From an uncultured Bacteroidales bacterium (GTDB taxonomy: Bacteria > Bacteroidota > Bacteroidia > Bacteroidales > P3): a stretch of DNA of 64,000 nucleotides. The notes below the pieces were generated by a model, which had not been told where the DNA came from, did not search any database, and saw only the letters and a program-made list of their open reading frames with translations. Shown here piece after piece: positions 44,180-55,778 of the stretch. The position numbers were made by a program, and so were the translations under genes. Positions within the stretch are counted from its first letter, which is position 1. Each line of letters starts with the position of its first letter. The stretch covers positions 1 to 64,000 of the forward strand of contig CAJOIV010000001.1 of assembly GCA_905234665.1 (NCBI GenBank), read 5' to 3'.

Positions 44180-45145
44180 TTACTTTATTCCCATTTTTTT
44201 CATCATCATTCTGTTTGTAAGAGTAAAAAGGATTTCATTGAGTTTTGCAAAATCGTTTTTATCGTCCGTAATGATAAAATTCAAATGAGATTGCTCAAAT
44301 AGCCGCCGTAATTCAACATCCATTTCCCGTATTCTTTGCTTGATTGCCAACTGTGATTGATTGTCCTTTGTTACGATAGTAATGTTTTGCTTGCTTGTTT
44401 CCTCGATAGCTCTTCCAGTGGAAAGTTCCTTTAAATATCTTTCAAAATATATAAAATCGATGCTACCAAATGACAACCCAAAGAAAATGATATCATTTGC
44501 ATTTTCTAATGAATTATTGATGTCATGATGCGGATAATGACGGTTCGACGTTTTATGCAACCATTCATATCCTGTAGGCAATGGTGTTTCATCTACACCT
44601 AAAATAATAGAACTATTTGATAGTTCTCCATGTAAATGCTGACAATGCATTTCTTGGTACTGACCTATTAATTTGCTAAAATAGTTTATGTCCGTATAGT
44701 TAAAGGAATAAACCATATCAAAACAGTTCGCCCTTAATATCGAAGCAGCGCAACATTCATTTTTTATTGTGTTTATAGAATTTTTCTGCGCCTCTTCAAT
44801 GAATTTCTGCAATCCTGATTGGAGATTGTTAAAATAGATTTCATCTTCTTTTGCTGTGCTAAATGTATTATTGACTGCAATATTGGCTGCAAAGTTCAAT
44901 AATTCTTTTTCCAAATCAAACCAAGCATTTTCTTCTAATACCATAGTTCGAATTGTTTCTATATAGTCTTTCATACAAATGTTATGGGGTTCTTCACCTA
45001 AATCAAGAATCCCATTTTTTGAAATTGGGAGTTTGTTGAACTCCACATGTGGCCAACAATTGGATTTCGCAAAGTCGGAATATTTAGTTTTAAGACCTAA
45101 ATCCAAATCAAATCCATTTCCAATGACAAGTATTGAATTACTCAT
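44180..45145 (-). CDS. AbiH-family bacteriophage abortive-infection protein
   Basis: MSNSILVIGNGFDLDLGLKTKYSDF signature; MVYSFNYTDI; HLHGELSN; IIFFGLSFG. Confidence 0.85.
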   Translation of the reverse strand: MSNSILVIGNGFDLDLGLKTKYSDFAKSNCWPHVEFNKLPISKNGILDLGEEPHNICMKDYIETIRTMVLEENAWFDLEKELLNFAANIAVNNTFSTAKEDEIYFNNLQSGLQKFIEEAQKNSINTIKNECCAASILRANCFDMVYSFNYTDINYFSKLIGQYQEMHCQHLHGELSNSSIILGVDETPLPTGYEWLHKTSNRHYPHHDINNSLENANDIIFFGLSFGSIDFIYFERYLKELSTGRAIEETSKQNITIVTKDNQSQLAIKQRIREMDVELRRLFEQSHLNFIITDDKNDFAKLNEILFTLTNRMMMKKMGIK

Positions 45146-45394
45146 ATTCTTTTTATTATGTGTTCCATTTCGGAACAAAAAATGTCACAATTCATAAGTT
45201 GTCGCATTATTTTGCAATAACTTGTCGGAATTCCCGACAGGTTGAACCTGTAAAATCTCCCAACAAGTTGATTTTATAACGCAGAGACCACTTTATTATT
45301 GTGTTTCCTTACAAAGAATCAACAATAGCTCTGGGAACTAATGGACTTTATACAAATACATGCTGATGAGAATTGAGATTGGTAAGCAGACCGC

Positions 45395-45427
45395 CGACAC
45401 TCCGTCGAGAGATCACCGAGAGATCAC
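45395..45427. repeat. 11-bp-periodic array
   Basis: cgacactccgt|cgagagatcac|cgagagatcac. Confidence 0.65.
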
Positions 45428-45596
45428 CCAATAATAGTGCTGTAAATCAGCATTTTGTGCACTTTATATGCAGTTTCTTGTATTCTGTTGGTTTTCAGTG
45501 GTTTTAATATTGCCACAAAGAAGGCACAAAGAACCCACACATAACCCACGAAGTGGTATGCCTGCCGAGCATGTTGAGGCAAACCACAAACAAAAA

Positions 45597-45622
45597 AGAG
45601 AGGCCAATCGGTCTCTCTTTTT
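45597..45622 (+). terminator. Orphan terminator-like hairpin
   Basis: AGAGAGGCC-AATC-GGTCTCTCTTTTT. Confidence 0.55.
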
Positions 45623-45691
45623 CGCATTTCGAGAATTACTCAATCACCTTTTTTATGGTGGTGAGGTTTTAGAGAGGGGGTGTTGCCCGGA

Positions 45692-45735
45692 GTCTCTTTG
45701 TTGTCTCTCTGTCGTCTATCGGGTTTCCCCGTAGA
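45692..45735. repeat. 11-bp-periodic array (pyrimidine-rich)
   Basis: gtctctttgtt|gtctctctgtc|gtctatcgggt|ttccccgtaga. Confidence 0.5.
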
Positions 45736-45804
45736 CTTTGCAATCCTTTTCGGACCTGGTTTGATTCCCATAGTTCTTCCGATTTAATTGGTTAAACATT
45801 ATTT

Positions 45805-47742
<1,938 letters not shown>

Positions 47743-47850
47743 AATATTACTTGTTTTTTGTTTTATTCTTTGTGGTTTACCTGCCAGTCGACGTAGACTG
47801 ACACCTCACTATTATCAACTAATGTGCCACCCTCCTGCCACCGCCGCCCC

Positions 47851-47869
47851 GACTGACAATATGGCAGTC
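47851..47869. promoter_or_regulatory. Imperfect dyad upstream of dnaK
   Basis: GACTGACAATATGGCAGTC. Confidence 0.4.
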
Positions 47870-47956
47870 TCCGAACAGCAAGCCGCCCATTATGAGAAAG
47901 TTTGTCTGTGGGTATACTAAAATCCTGCCAGTATCGTTAAAAGGGTTAGTAAATTA

Positions 47957-49270
47957 ATGGTTTGTTTAATGGATATCGAACAACTCTATCAAGTATACCT
48001 CCAGTCGAGGACGGTCACTACCGACTCGCGACAGATCATCCCCGGATGCATCTTTTTTGCCTTCAAAGGGGATAATTTCGACGGCAATGCCTTCGTACCC
48101 CAAGCGCTGAAGCAAGGGGCGGCATTGTGTGTCACCTCCGACCCGCAGTACACCGACGACAGCCGCTGCATGGTAGTGCCCGATGTCTTGACCACATTGC
48201 AGGACTTGGCCCGCGAACACCGCCGGCATATCACGATGCCCGTCATCGGCATCACAGGCACCAACGGCAAGACCACCACCAAGGAGTTGGTCCATGCCGT
48301 GCTCAGCAAGCGGTACCGTACCTCCGCCACCAAGGGCAATTTCAACAACCACCTCGGGGTGCCGCTGACACTGCTTTCCATCCCCTCCGACACCGAGTTG
48401 TCCATCGTGGAGATGGGAGCCAACCACCCTAGGGAGATAGAGGCCCTATGCCATATTGCCGACCCCGACTGCGGACTCATCACCAACGTAGGTCGTGCCC
48501 ACCTCGAGGGCTTCGGCAGTTTCGAAGGGGTGGTGCACACCAAGACAGAGCTATACCGGCACTTATCCGGAAAGCACGGCCTTGTATTCGTGAATGCCGG
48601 CAATTCCATCCTCACCTCCCACCCCTCACTTCTCACCTCCCACCTCCACGTGGTATCCTACGGCAGTCCTGCCAATGCCGACGTACGCGGCACCCTCGTG
48701 GGCAGCGACCCCTACCTCCATTTCTATTTCGAGGTGGGCGACAACGTCTACAACGTCCGCACCCATCTGCTGGGCAACTACAACTTCGACAACTGCATGG
48801 CCGCCGTGGCCGTGGGGCTCCATTTCGGTGTAGAGCCGTTCGACATCAAGGAGGCCCTCGAACAATACGAACCCACCAACCGACGCTCGCAATACAAGGA
48901 CACCGGCCGTAACCGTTTGTTCCTCGACTGCTACAATGCCAACCCCTCCAGCATGAAGGCTGCGCTGGAAAGTTTCGCCGCCCTCCCCTACCCTTGCAAG
49001 GTGCCCCTCCTGGGCGGCATGAAGGAACTCGGCAAGGAGAGCCAGCAAGAACACCAGGCCGTCGTTGAGCAGGCCCTCGCGGGCGACTACAGCCAGATTG
49101 TCCTTGTCGGTCCTGAATTCCAACCCATGTCGGGAGGCGACAAGGTTCTCTGGTTTCCCGATGTCGAGGCCGCTGTTGCCCATTTCCACCAGCACCCCCT
49201 CAACGGTGCCACCATCCTGCTGAAAGGCTCCAACAGCACCCGCATGTGGCTGCTGGAACCGGAATTCTGA
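47957..49270 (+). CDS. murF: UDP-N-acetylmuramoyl-tripeptide--D-alanyl-D-alanine ligase (start may be 47969)
   Basis: TDSRQIIPGCIFFAFKG, GITGTNGKTTTKELVHAVL, NFNNHLGVPLTLL, LDCYNANPSSMKAALESF. Confidence 0.92.
   Translation: MVCLMDIEQLYQVYLQSRTVTTDSRQIIPGCIFFAFKGDNFDGNAFVPQALKQGAALCVTSDPQYTDDSRCMVVPDVLTTLQDLAREHRRHITMPVIGITGTNGKTTTKELVHAVLSKRYRTSATKGNFNNHLGVPLTLLSIPSDTELSIVEMGANHPREIEALCHIADPDCGLITNVGRAHLEGFGSFEGVVHTKTELYRHLSGKHGLVFVNAGNSILTSHPSLLTSHLHVVSYGSPANADVRGTLVGSDPYLHFYFEVGDNVYNVRTHLLGNYNFDNCMAAVAVGLHFGVEPFDIKEALEQYEPTNRRSQYKDTGRNRLFLDCYNANPSSMKAALESFAALPYPCKVPLLGGMKELGKESQQEHQAVVEQALAGDYSQIVLVGPEFQPMSGGDKVLWFPDVEAAVAHFHQHPLNGATILLKGSNSTRMWLLEPEF
48612..48646. repeat. Heptamer array in murF
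   Basis: tcacctc|ccacccc|tcacttc|tcacctc|ccacctc. Confidence 0.85.
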
Positions 49271-49277
49271 TTCGGTC

Positions 49278-50201
49278 ATGGACAAGAGAATTGCACTCGG
49301 ACACCTGTCTGCCGCCGGGGCCTACTTCATCTTCGGCCTCAATGTGGTGATGTGCCGCGATATCGCCAACAGCGGCGGCCTGCCCCCCATCGTGCTCTTT
49401 GCCATGCGCACCGCCGGCGCAGGGGTGCTGTTCTGGCTCCTCTCGCTCGTCACCCCGAATGAGAAGGTGCCGCCCCGCGACCTGCTGAAAATCGCAGGAG
49501 CCTCCATGCTGGGTGTTTTCCTTCCGCAATTGACCTTCTTAAATGCCATCGCGCTGACCACTCCCGTCGACCTGACCGTCATCAACACCATCACCCCCAT
49601 CCTCACCATGTTCGTGGCAGCCATCTTCCTGCGCGAACCCATCACCTGGAAGAAAGCCCTGGGCGTCGCCGTCAGTTTCGGCGGCATCGTGTGGCTTGTA
49701 TTGCAGAGCGTCGCCTTGGGCGGCGGTCCCAGCGAGACACAACCGTTGGGACTGGTATTCTGTTTCAGCAACGCGACAGTCTTCGCCCTCTACCTGGGAA
49801 TATGCCGCCCCATCATCGCGCGCTACTCGGTGGTGACACTGATGAAATGGATGTTCCTTGTGGCCTTCCTACTGTGCATTCCCTTCACCCTCCCGCAACT
49901 GGCCAACGTGCATCCCGAGGCGATGAACGCCCGGATATGGTGGGAGGTTGCCTTCGTCATCGTATTCTCCACCTTCGTGGCCTACTACCTCATCCCCTAC
50001 GGGCAGAAACGCATCCGCCCTACACTGGTGAGCATGTATGGTTACCTGCAGCCCATCATCGCCATTGCCGCGGCCATCCTCACAGGCATGGACCGCCTGA
50101 CCGGGACCAAACTGGCCGCCGCCCTGCTGGTTTTCGCTGGCGTGTATATCGTCAACCAGAGCCGTTCCGCCCCACCGCCATCTGTGGGAAAAAGGACATA
50201 A
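49278..50201 (+). CDS. EamA/DMT-family transporter
   Basis: Ten-TM pattern, two EamA repeats. Confidence 0.85.
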   Translation: MDKRIALGHLSAAGAYFIFGLNVVMCRDIANSGGLPPIVLFAMRTAGAGVLFWLLSLVTPNEKVPPRDLLKIAGASMLGVFLPQLTFLNAIALTTPVDLTVINTITPILTMFVAAIFLREPITWKKALGVAVSFGGIVWLVLQSVALGGGPSETQPLGLVFCFSNATVFALYLGICRPIIARYSVVTLMKWMFLVAFLLCIPFTLPQLANVHPEAMNARIWWEVAFVIVFSTFVAYYLIPYGQKRIRPTLVSMYGYLQPIIAIAAAILTGMDRLTGTKLAAALLVFAGVYIVNQSRSAPPPSVGKRT

Positions 50202-50239
50202 AAAGAGGGGACCCGGATAACCGAATCCCCTTCTCTCTG

Positions 50240-50313
50240 TCGGGGCGAAAAGACTCGAACTTTCGACCCCTTGCACCCCATGCAAGTGCGCTAGCCAACT
50301 GCGCCACGCCCCG
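50240..50313 (-). tRNA. tRNA-Pro(GGG)
   Basis: Acceptor CGGGGCG/CGCCCCG, anticodon arm CTTGC-ATGGGGT-GCAAG, T-arm GAAAG-TTCGAGT-CTTTT. Confidence 0.9.
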
Positions 50314-50453
50314 AACTAAAAGGTGTTTTTCTCTCTGAAAACGGTTGCAAAAGTACTACTTTTTCTTGTACTGACAAAATTTTTTTCAAAAAAAATTTGC
50401 CCAACCCTCAATACCGATATTTCAATCCATTGTAGTTTAACTAACTACAGAAA

Positions 50454-51893
50454 CTATTCCGCATGGCGAAGGAGCACCGTCAATCTGTTTTGCCTGCTGG
50501 CCGACGGTGTGTTTTCCCCTGTTTCCGTGCCGTTATGAAAGAAAATCGGGGTACCTGTAGGTAGCTGAGACGACACGTATGTACGTAAAGAACTGATTCT
50601 TTGCTCCGTAAGCAGAATATTAAACGTCTGGTCGGTGGTCTGGTCGCACTCAAGAGTGAAATGGGCCTCCACCTCCGGGTTGTCGCGCAGGAAGCTGATT
50701 ACCGATGTCAAGGCCTCCATCCTGCGGGGTTCCAAGTCGGTTCCTGCATTGGTGCCGAAGATGCTATCGTACGTCAAAGGTGTGCCGAGGGGCAGTGCTT
50801 CCAGCCGCACGTCGTAGCGCATCTCCGCAATCAAGGCGTTGTCATCCACGCGAGCGGACGAGAAAACGTAACTCTTTTTGAAATAGTCGGGTTTCTCAAT
50901 GCTCAGCCTGCCTTCCACATTAGGCTGTACGAAGAGGCCGTAGGTGCCGTCGGCACGGGTCTGTGCCGAGCCAATCTTGCGCCCCTCATGGGTCACCACC
51001 ACATTGGCGCCCCCCAATGGAGTGCCATTGTGGTCTGTCACGGTGCCTTGCAGCATCATTCCATCGAGGCGGCCTTTGAAACGGAACAGCTCTTCATGTC
51101 CGTTGCGGGTGGAAATCCAGTAGCCGCAGCGGGCGGCGGTGTCGACCACCATCTCCCAATCGTCGACCGAACTGTTAATAGGCTCGGGCAACCGCTGGAC
51201 GATGTAGTTGTCGAAGATAATCATGTCGGAACTGGCGTTGGGCCGCACATGGGTGGCACAGATGCTGTATCCGCGACCGTCGTTCAATCCGTCGGAGGCG
51301 AAGAGCAGATAGTCGTAATAGAATGTCGGATGGATTTCGTTGCCGGCAGTGTTGACTCGCACCCCCATGTTCACCGGGGTCTCCCATATTCTGCCGTTCC
51401 AGTGCGAACACCAGAGATCGTAGCCCCCGAGGGAGCCCTTGCCGCGTGACGAGAATACCATGTAGTTTCCGTCGGCCGAGAAGGTGGGGTGGTTGATATC
51501 GTCCGTCCAACCCCGCGGGGTCACCCGCCGGTTCTTGCGGGCCAGCCATCCTTTGTCCTTCACCCTTACAAACAACTGCGACCCTCCTTCGGCGGCGACA
51601 CAAAAGTAGAGTCGTCCGTCGCGCGGGTTGCGTACCACATACTGCAACCCCTCGTGCATCCGTTTCAGCAGGGTGTCGGGCTCCATCGCCCACACGTAAT
51701 CGCCCGACTGCACATCGGTCATCATCATGCCGGCGCTGCATCCATACAGGCGACCGTCGACCACCGAGAGGTTATAGAGTCCCCACGGAAGTTTCACGTT
51801 CTCCTGACATTCAATGGTCAGGAACGCCTCACCCTGGCCTCTCACTGGCCCGAGAGCCAAGAGGGCTACCGTCAGCAGAACAAACTTTCTCAT
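50454..51893 (-). CDS. WD40-like (PD40) / carboxypeptidase-regulatory / OmpA-like outer-membrane protein
   Basis: PTFSADGNYMVFSSRGKGSLGGYDLW; LQGTVTDHNGTPLGGANVVV; C-terminal LTEQRISSLRTYV...ASRQNRLTVLL. Confidence 0.75.
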   Translation of the reverse strand: MRKFVLLTVALLALGPVRGQGEAFLTIECQENVKLPWGLYNLSVVDGRLYGCSAGMMMTDVQSGDYVWAMEPDTLLKRMHEGLQYVVRNPRDGRLYFCVAAEGGSQLFVRVKDKGWLARKNRRVTPRGWTDDINHPTFSADGNYMVFSSRGKGSLGGYDLWCSHWNGRIWETPVNMGVRVNTAGNEIHPTFYYDYLLFASDGLNDGRGYSICATHVRPNASSDMIIFDNYIVQRLPEPINSSVDDWEMVVDTAARCGYWISTRNGHEELFRFKGRLDGMMLQGTVTDHNGTPLGGANVVVTHEGRKIGSAQTRADGTYGLFVQPNVEGRLSIEKPDYFKKSYVFSSARVDDNALIAEMRYDVRLEALPLGTPLTYDSIFGTNAGTDLEPRRMEALTSVISFLRDNPEVEAHFTLECDQTTDQTFNILLTEQRISSLRTYVSSQLPTGTPIFFHNGTETGENTPSASRQNRLTVLLRHAE

Positions 51894-51915
51894 GTAGGCA
51901 CGCATTGTCTATGGG

Positions 51916-54405
51916 TTATTTCTCTGTGCCGAAGGCTATCGGAAGCGCCTCGCACATCTCTTCAATATAATGGAATGTCAGTCCCGCGAGGTATATCTGC
52001 GGAATCTCCTCAATATCGCGACGGTTCTCCTCGCAGAGGATGATATCGGTGATGTCGGCCCGCTTGGCAGCCAGAATCTTCTCTTTGATGCCGCCAACCG
52101 GCGTCACTGCCCCGCGAAGCGTGATTTCGCCCGTCATGGCCACCGAAGGCAGCACCGCGCGCTGCGTGAATGCCGACACCATGGCGACAAACATCGTGAT
52201 ACCCGCCGAAGGACCGTCCTTGGGTGTCGCCCCTTCGGGCACATGGATATGGATATTGCTGTTCTCCAACTTCTCGCTATCCACGCCGAATTGTTCGGCG
52301 TTGGCCTTCAGGTATTCGAACGCCAACGTGGCCGACTCCTTCATCACATCGCCCAGGTTGCCCGTCATCGAGAGGGTTCCCTTGCCTTTGCTGATGCTGG
52401 ACTCGATAAAGAGGATTTCGCCCCCTACCTGCGTCCATGCCAGCCCGGTCACCACGCCCACCTTGGGCTGCTTGCCCCGACGTTCGCTGTTGTGGATGGG
52501 CAGACCGAGGATGTCCTTCAACTCGTCGGCCGAGATGTTTTTCGAGAACTCTTTGCCCGAAGTCTTCTGGACGGCACGACGGCGTACAATCTTCGCGATG
52601 GTCTTCTCCAGCTGTCGCACGCCGCTCTCACGGGTGTATTTATTAATGATTTCAGTCAGCACCTCGGGCGAGAACTTAATCCCGCTCTTGGCAAAACCGT
52701 GGTCGGCCAGCTGACGGGGAATCAAGTGCCGCTGGGCAATCTCAATTTTCTCTTCCAGTATATAGCCGCTGAGGTCTATCACCTCCATGCGGTCAAGCAA
52801 CGCCGGCTGGATGGTGCTGAGCGTATTGGCCGTGGCGATGAAAAGCACCTTCGAGAGGTCGTAATCCAAATCCAGGTAGTTGTCGTGGAACGCGTTGTTC
52901 TGCTCCGGGTCCAGCACTTCCAACAGGGCCGACGTGGGGTCGCCGTTATGGCTCATACCCTGCACCTTGTCGATCTCGTCCAGCACAAACACCGGATTGC
53001 TGACACCGGCTTTCTTGATATTCTGGATGATGCGACCCGGCATTGCACCGACATAAGTTTTGCGATGGCCGCGGATTTCGGCTTCGTCGTGCAGGCCACC
53101 CAAAGCCATCCGCACATATTTGCGGCGCATGGCCTTGGCTATGCTTTTACCAAGCGAGGTCTTGCCTGTGCCCGGAGGTCCCACAAGACAGAGAATGGGG
53201 CTCTTCATATCGCCCTTCATGCTGAGGACGGCGATATATTCCACGATGCGCTCCTTCACCTTTTCCAGTCCATAGTGGTCTTTGTCTAGCACCTTCTGGG
53301 CATGGTCGGTGCGGAGGTCGTCTTTGCTGTACGACTCCCATGGCAGCTCCAGCAACAACTCGGCATAATTCAGTTCCACCGTATAGTCGGGGGTTTGCGG
53401 CTGGGAGCGGCGCAGCCGCTCGATGCTGTGTTCGAATGCCGCCGCCACCGTCTTGCTCCAGTGTTTCTTCTGTGCCCGCGCCATCAGACGCTCGATATCC
53501 TGGTCGGCAGGAGAGCCACCGAGTTCGTCCTGAATCACCCGCATCTGCTGATTGAGGTAGTACTCCCGCTGCTGGCGGTCTATCTCCTGACGGGTCTTGT
53601 CCTGCACGTCATCGCGAATGCGGAAATACTCCTGCTCGCCCTCGATATATCCCATCAGCATCTCTGCCCGACGCTCATAGCCGAAACACTCCAGCATCTG
53701 CTGCTTGTCGGCCACCGACACATCCAACCGCGAGGCCACATAGTTGACCAATACGCGGTCCGACGTGATATTGCCGAGCGAACTGAGGATGTCGTTCTTG
53801 CTGATGCCGTGGCCACCTACCGATAATTTCTTCTGCTGCAGGTCGGCAAACCGCTTGCGTATCTCCGACACCTGGCTATGGAACTGGCGTGGATGTTCAG
53901 GTTTGAAGTTCTCGTCAATCAGGGTGGCGTGGCCTGTATAGTAGGGCTGGGTGCGCACAATGTTGTCGAGACTGCACTTCATTGTGCTTTGCAGCACCGC
54001 CATGCTTCCCTGAAGGGGCAAATCGATTACCCGCAACACCCGCGCGACAACACCGATTTTGTACAGGTCTTCCATCGTGGGCTCGTCGGTGTCGTTAATC
54101 TGCGACACCACTACAATGCGCATGTTCTTGCGTTCAGCCAGCCGCAGCAACTGCAGCGACCGCTTGCGCGACACCCCGATGGGCATCACCACGCCGGGGA
54201 ACATCACGTTGTCGCGGATGGGAAGTATGGGGAGCTCATCGGGCAGCACATCCTCATTCAGCAGAAATGCCTCGTCCTCCTTCGACACAACGGGGATTAT
54301 CTCCGTCCTCGCCGCAAGGCCGTCGACATCGGTGCCGTCCAACGTCAGCTTATCTAGTTCGATATCCATTTTCAACAGTTCTTCAGGTGTAGAATATTTC
54401 TTCAT
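51916..54405 (-). CDS. lon: ATP-dependent protease Lon
   Basis: GPPGTGKTSLGKSIAKAM; PEGATPKDGPSAGITM catalytic Ser; GGIKEKILAAKRA catalytic Lys. Confidence 0.96.
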   Translation of the reverse strand: MKKYSTPEELLKMDIELDKLTLDGTDVDGLAARTEIIPVVSKEDEAFLLNEDVLPDELPILPIRDNVMFPGVVMPIGVSRKRSLQLLRLAERKNMRIVVVSQINDTDEPTMEDLYKIGVVARVLRVIDLPLQGSMAVLQSTMKCSLDNIVRTQPYYTGHATLIDENFKPEHPRQFHSQVSEIRKRFADLQQKKLSVGGHGISKNDILSSLGNITSDRVLVNYVASRLDVSVADKQQMLECFGYERRAEMLMGYIEGEQEYFRIRDDVQDKTRQEIDRQQREYYLNQQMRVIQDELGGSPADQDIERLMARAQKKHWSKTVAAAFEHSIERLRRSQPQTPDYTVELNYAELLLELPWESYSKDDLRTDHAQKVLDKDHYGLEKVKERIVEYIAVLSMKGDMKSPILCLVGPPGTGKTSLGKSIAKAMRRKYVRMALGGLHDEAEIRGHRKTYVGAMPGRIIQNIKKAGVSNPVFVLDEIDKVQGMSHNGDPTSALLEVLDPEQNNAFHDNYLDLDYDLSKVLFIATANTLSTIQPALLDRMEVIDLSGYILEEKIEIAQRHLIPRQLADHGFAKSGIKFSPEVLTEIINKYTRESGVRQLEKTIAKIVRRRAVQKTSGKEFSKNISADELKDILGLPIHNSERRGKQPKVGVVTGLAWTQVGGEILFIESSISKGKGTLSMTGNLGDVMKESATLAFEYLKANAEQFGVDSEKLENSNIHIHVPEGATPKDGPSAGITMFVAMVSAFTQRAVLPSVAMTGEITLRGAVTPVGGIKEKILAAKRADITDIILCEENRRDIEEIPQIYLAGLTFHYIEEMCEALPIAFGTEK

Positions 54406-54532
54406 AATGCGGTTTACCTTGCCTCTGCGACGGGGCTCACAAGCCACGTCCACAGCTATAAGTATACGCAAAACCGCTTAAAAAGTTTCATTTGTCCTGC
54501 CGGACAGCCCCTTTTACGGGAAACAGCCCTCT

Positions 54533-54988
54533 CTAGGGCTCTTCGTCCTGCTTCTTTCGTTCGATGCGCTGCTCGATATTCTTCAGTATCCAGTTGACCG
54601 CCACGACCACCGCCACCGCAAGTGCTGCCTGACGCCACATGCCGTAGCCACACAGGCATCCCACCGCGGCACTGCACCACAGGGTGGCTGCGCTATTGAG
54701 GCCATGGACGGTGAATCCATCCTTCATAATCACGCCGGCCCCCAGAAAACCGATGCCGCACACCACCTGCGAAAGCACCCGCAGGTTGTCGTTGTTGACG
54801 GGTCCGCCCGTCTGCATGGCGCCCATGATAACGCTCTCTGAAATAAGGATATACACGCACGCGCCCACGGACACGAGGGTGTTCACTGACAGCCCTGCAC
54901 TGCGACGGCGCAGTTGCCGTTCTATGCCGATAATCAATCCGCACACCAAGGCGCAGAGCAACCGATTGATAAATACCTCCAGTGGCAT
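54533..54988 (-). CDS. MgtC/SapB-family membrane protein
   Basis: LVCGLIIGIERQLRRRSAGLSVNTLVSVGACVYILIS. Confidence 0.85.
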   Translation of the reverse strand: MPLEVFINRLLCALVCGLIIGIERQLRRRSAGLSVNTLVSVGACVYILISESVIMGAMQTGGPVNNDNLRVLSQVVCGIGFLGAGVIMKDGFTVHGLNSAATLWCSAAVGCLCGYGMWRQAALAVAVVVAVNWILKNIEQRIERKKQDEEP

Positions 54989-55023
54989 ACGTTCAACGCA
55001 TTTTTGTTACACAATCACCCGTC

Positions 55024-55695
55024 TCAGTCATCCTGTCCCGCCACGACCACCACAATCTCGCCTTTGACTTCCTTGGCGGCGAAGTGGGCGTGCACCTCCT
55101 CCAGCGTTCCGCGGGCGGTCTCGGCGTGCAGTTTGCTGATTTCGCGCGACACGCTCACGTTTCGGTCACCGCCCAGCACCTCCTTCAACTCTTCCAGCAG
55201 TTTCACCAGCCGGAATGGCGACTCGTAAATCACCATCGTGCAGCTCTCGCCCGCCAGCTGCACAAGGGCTGTCTGACGGCCTTTCTTATGAGGCAGAAAG
55301 CCCAAGAACACAAACCTGTCGCATGGCAAGCCGCTATCCACCAGCGCCGGGACAAATGCCGTCGCCCCAGGAAGTGTCTCGACGGCGATGCCGTTGCGAA
55401 CCGCCTCGCGCACCAGCAGGAAGCCCGGGTCACTGATGCCCGGTGTGCCCGCATCGGTCACCAGGGCGATATTCATGCCTCCCAACAATCGGTCAACAAT
55501 CGACTGCAGGGTTTTGTGCTCGTTAAAGATATGATAGGGCTGCAGCGGTGTATCGATACCATAGTGTTGCATCACCACCCGCGATGTGCGGGTGTCCTCT
55601 GCCAACACTAAATCGACCCCCTTGAGGACCTCGACGGCACGATAGGTCATGTCGCCGAGGTTCCCAACAGGCGTCGGTACTAAATAAAGTTTCAT
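55024..55695 (-). CDS. rsmI: 16S rRNA (cytidine1402-2'-O)-methyltransferase
   Basis: LYLVPTPVGNLGDMTYRAVEVLKGVDLVLAEDTRTS; ALVTDAGTPGISDPG. Confidence 0.93.
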   Translation of the reverse strand: MKLYLVPTPVGNLGDMTYRAVEVLKGVDLVLAEDTRTSRVVMQHYGIDTPLQPYHIFNEHKTLQSIVDRLLGGMNIALVTDAGTPGISDPGFLLVREAVRNGIAVETLPGATAFVPALVDSGLPCDRFVFLGFLPHKKGRQTALVQLAGESCTMVIYESPFRLVKLLEELKEVLGGDRNVSVSREISKLHAETARGTLEEVHAHFAAKEVKGEIVVVVAGQDD

Positions 55696-55696
55696 C

Positions 55697-55724
55697 GTTT
55701 TAGTTTTCAGTTTCTAGTTTAAGT
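55697..55724. repeat. Heptamer array upstream of rsmI
   Basis: gttttag|ttttcag|tttctag|tttaagt. Confidence 0.65.
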
Positions 55725-55778
55725 TCTTGCTGCTGTTACCAACAACTGTAAACCAAAACCAAAAACTTACACACAAGA

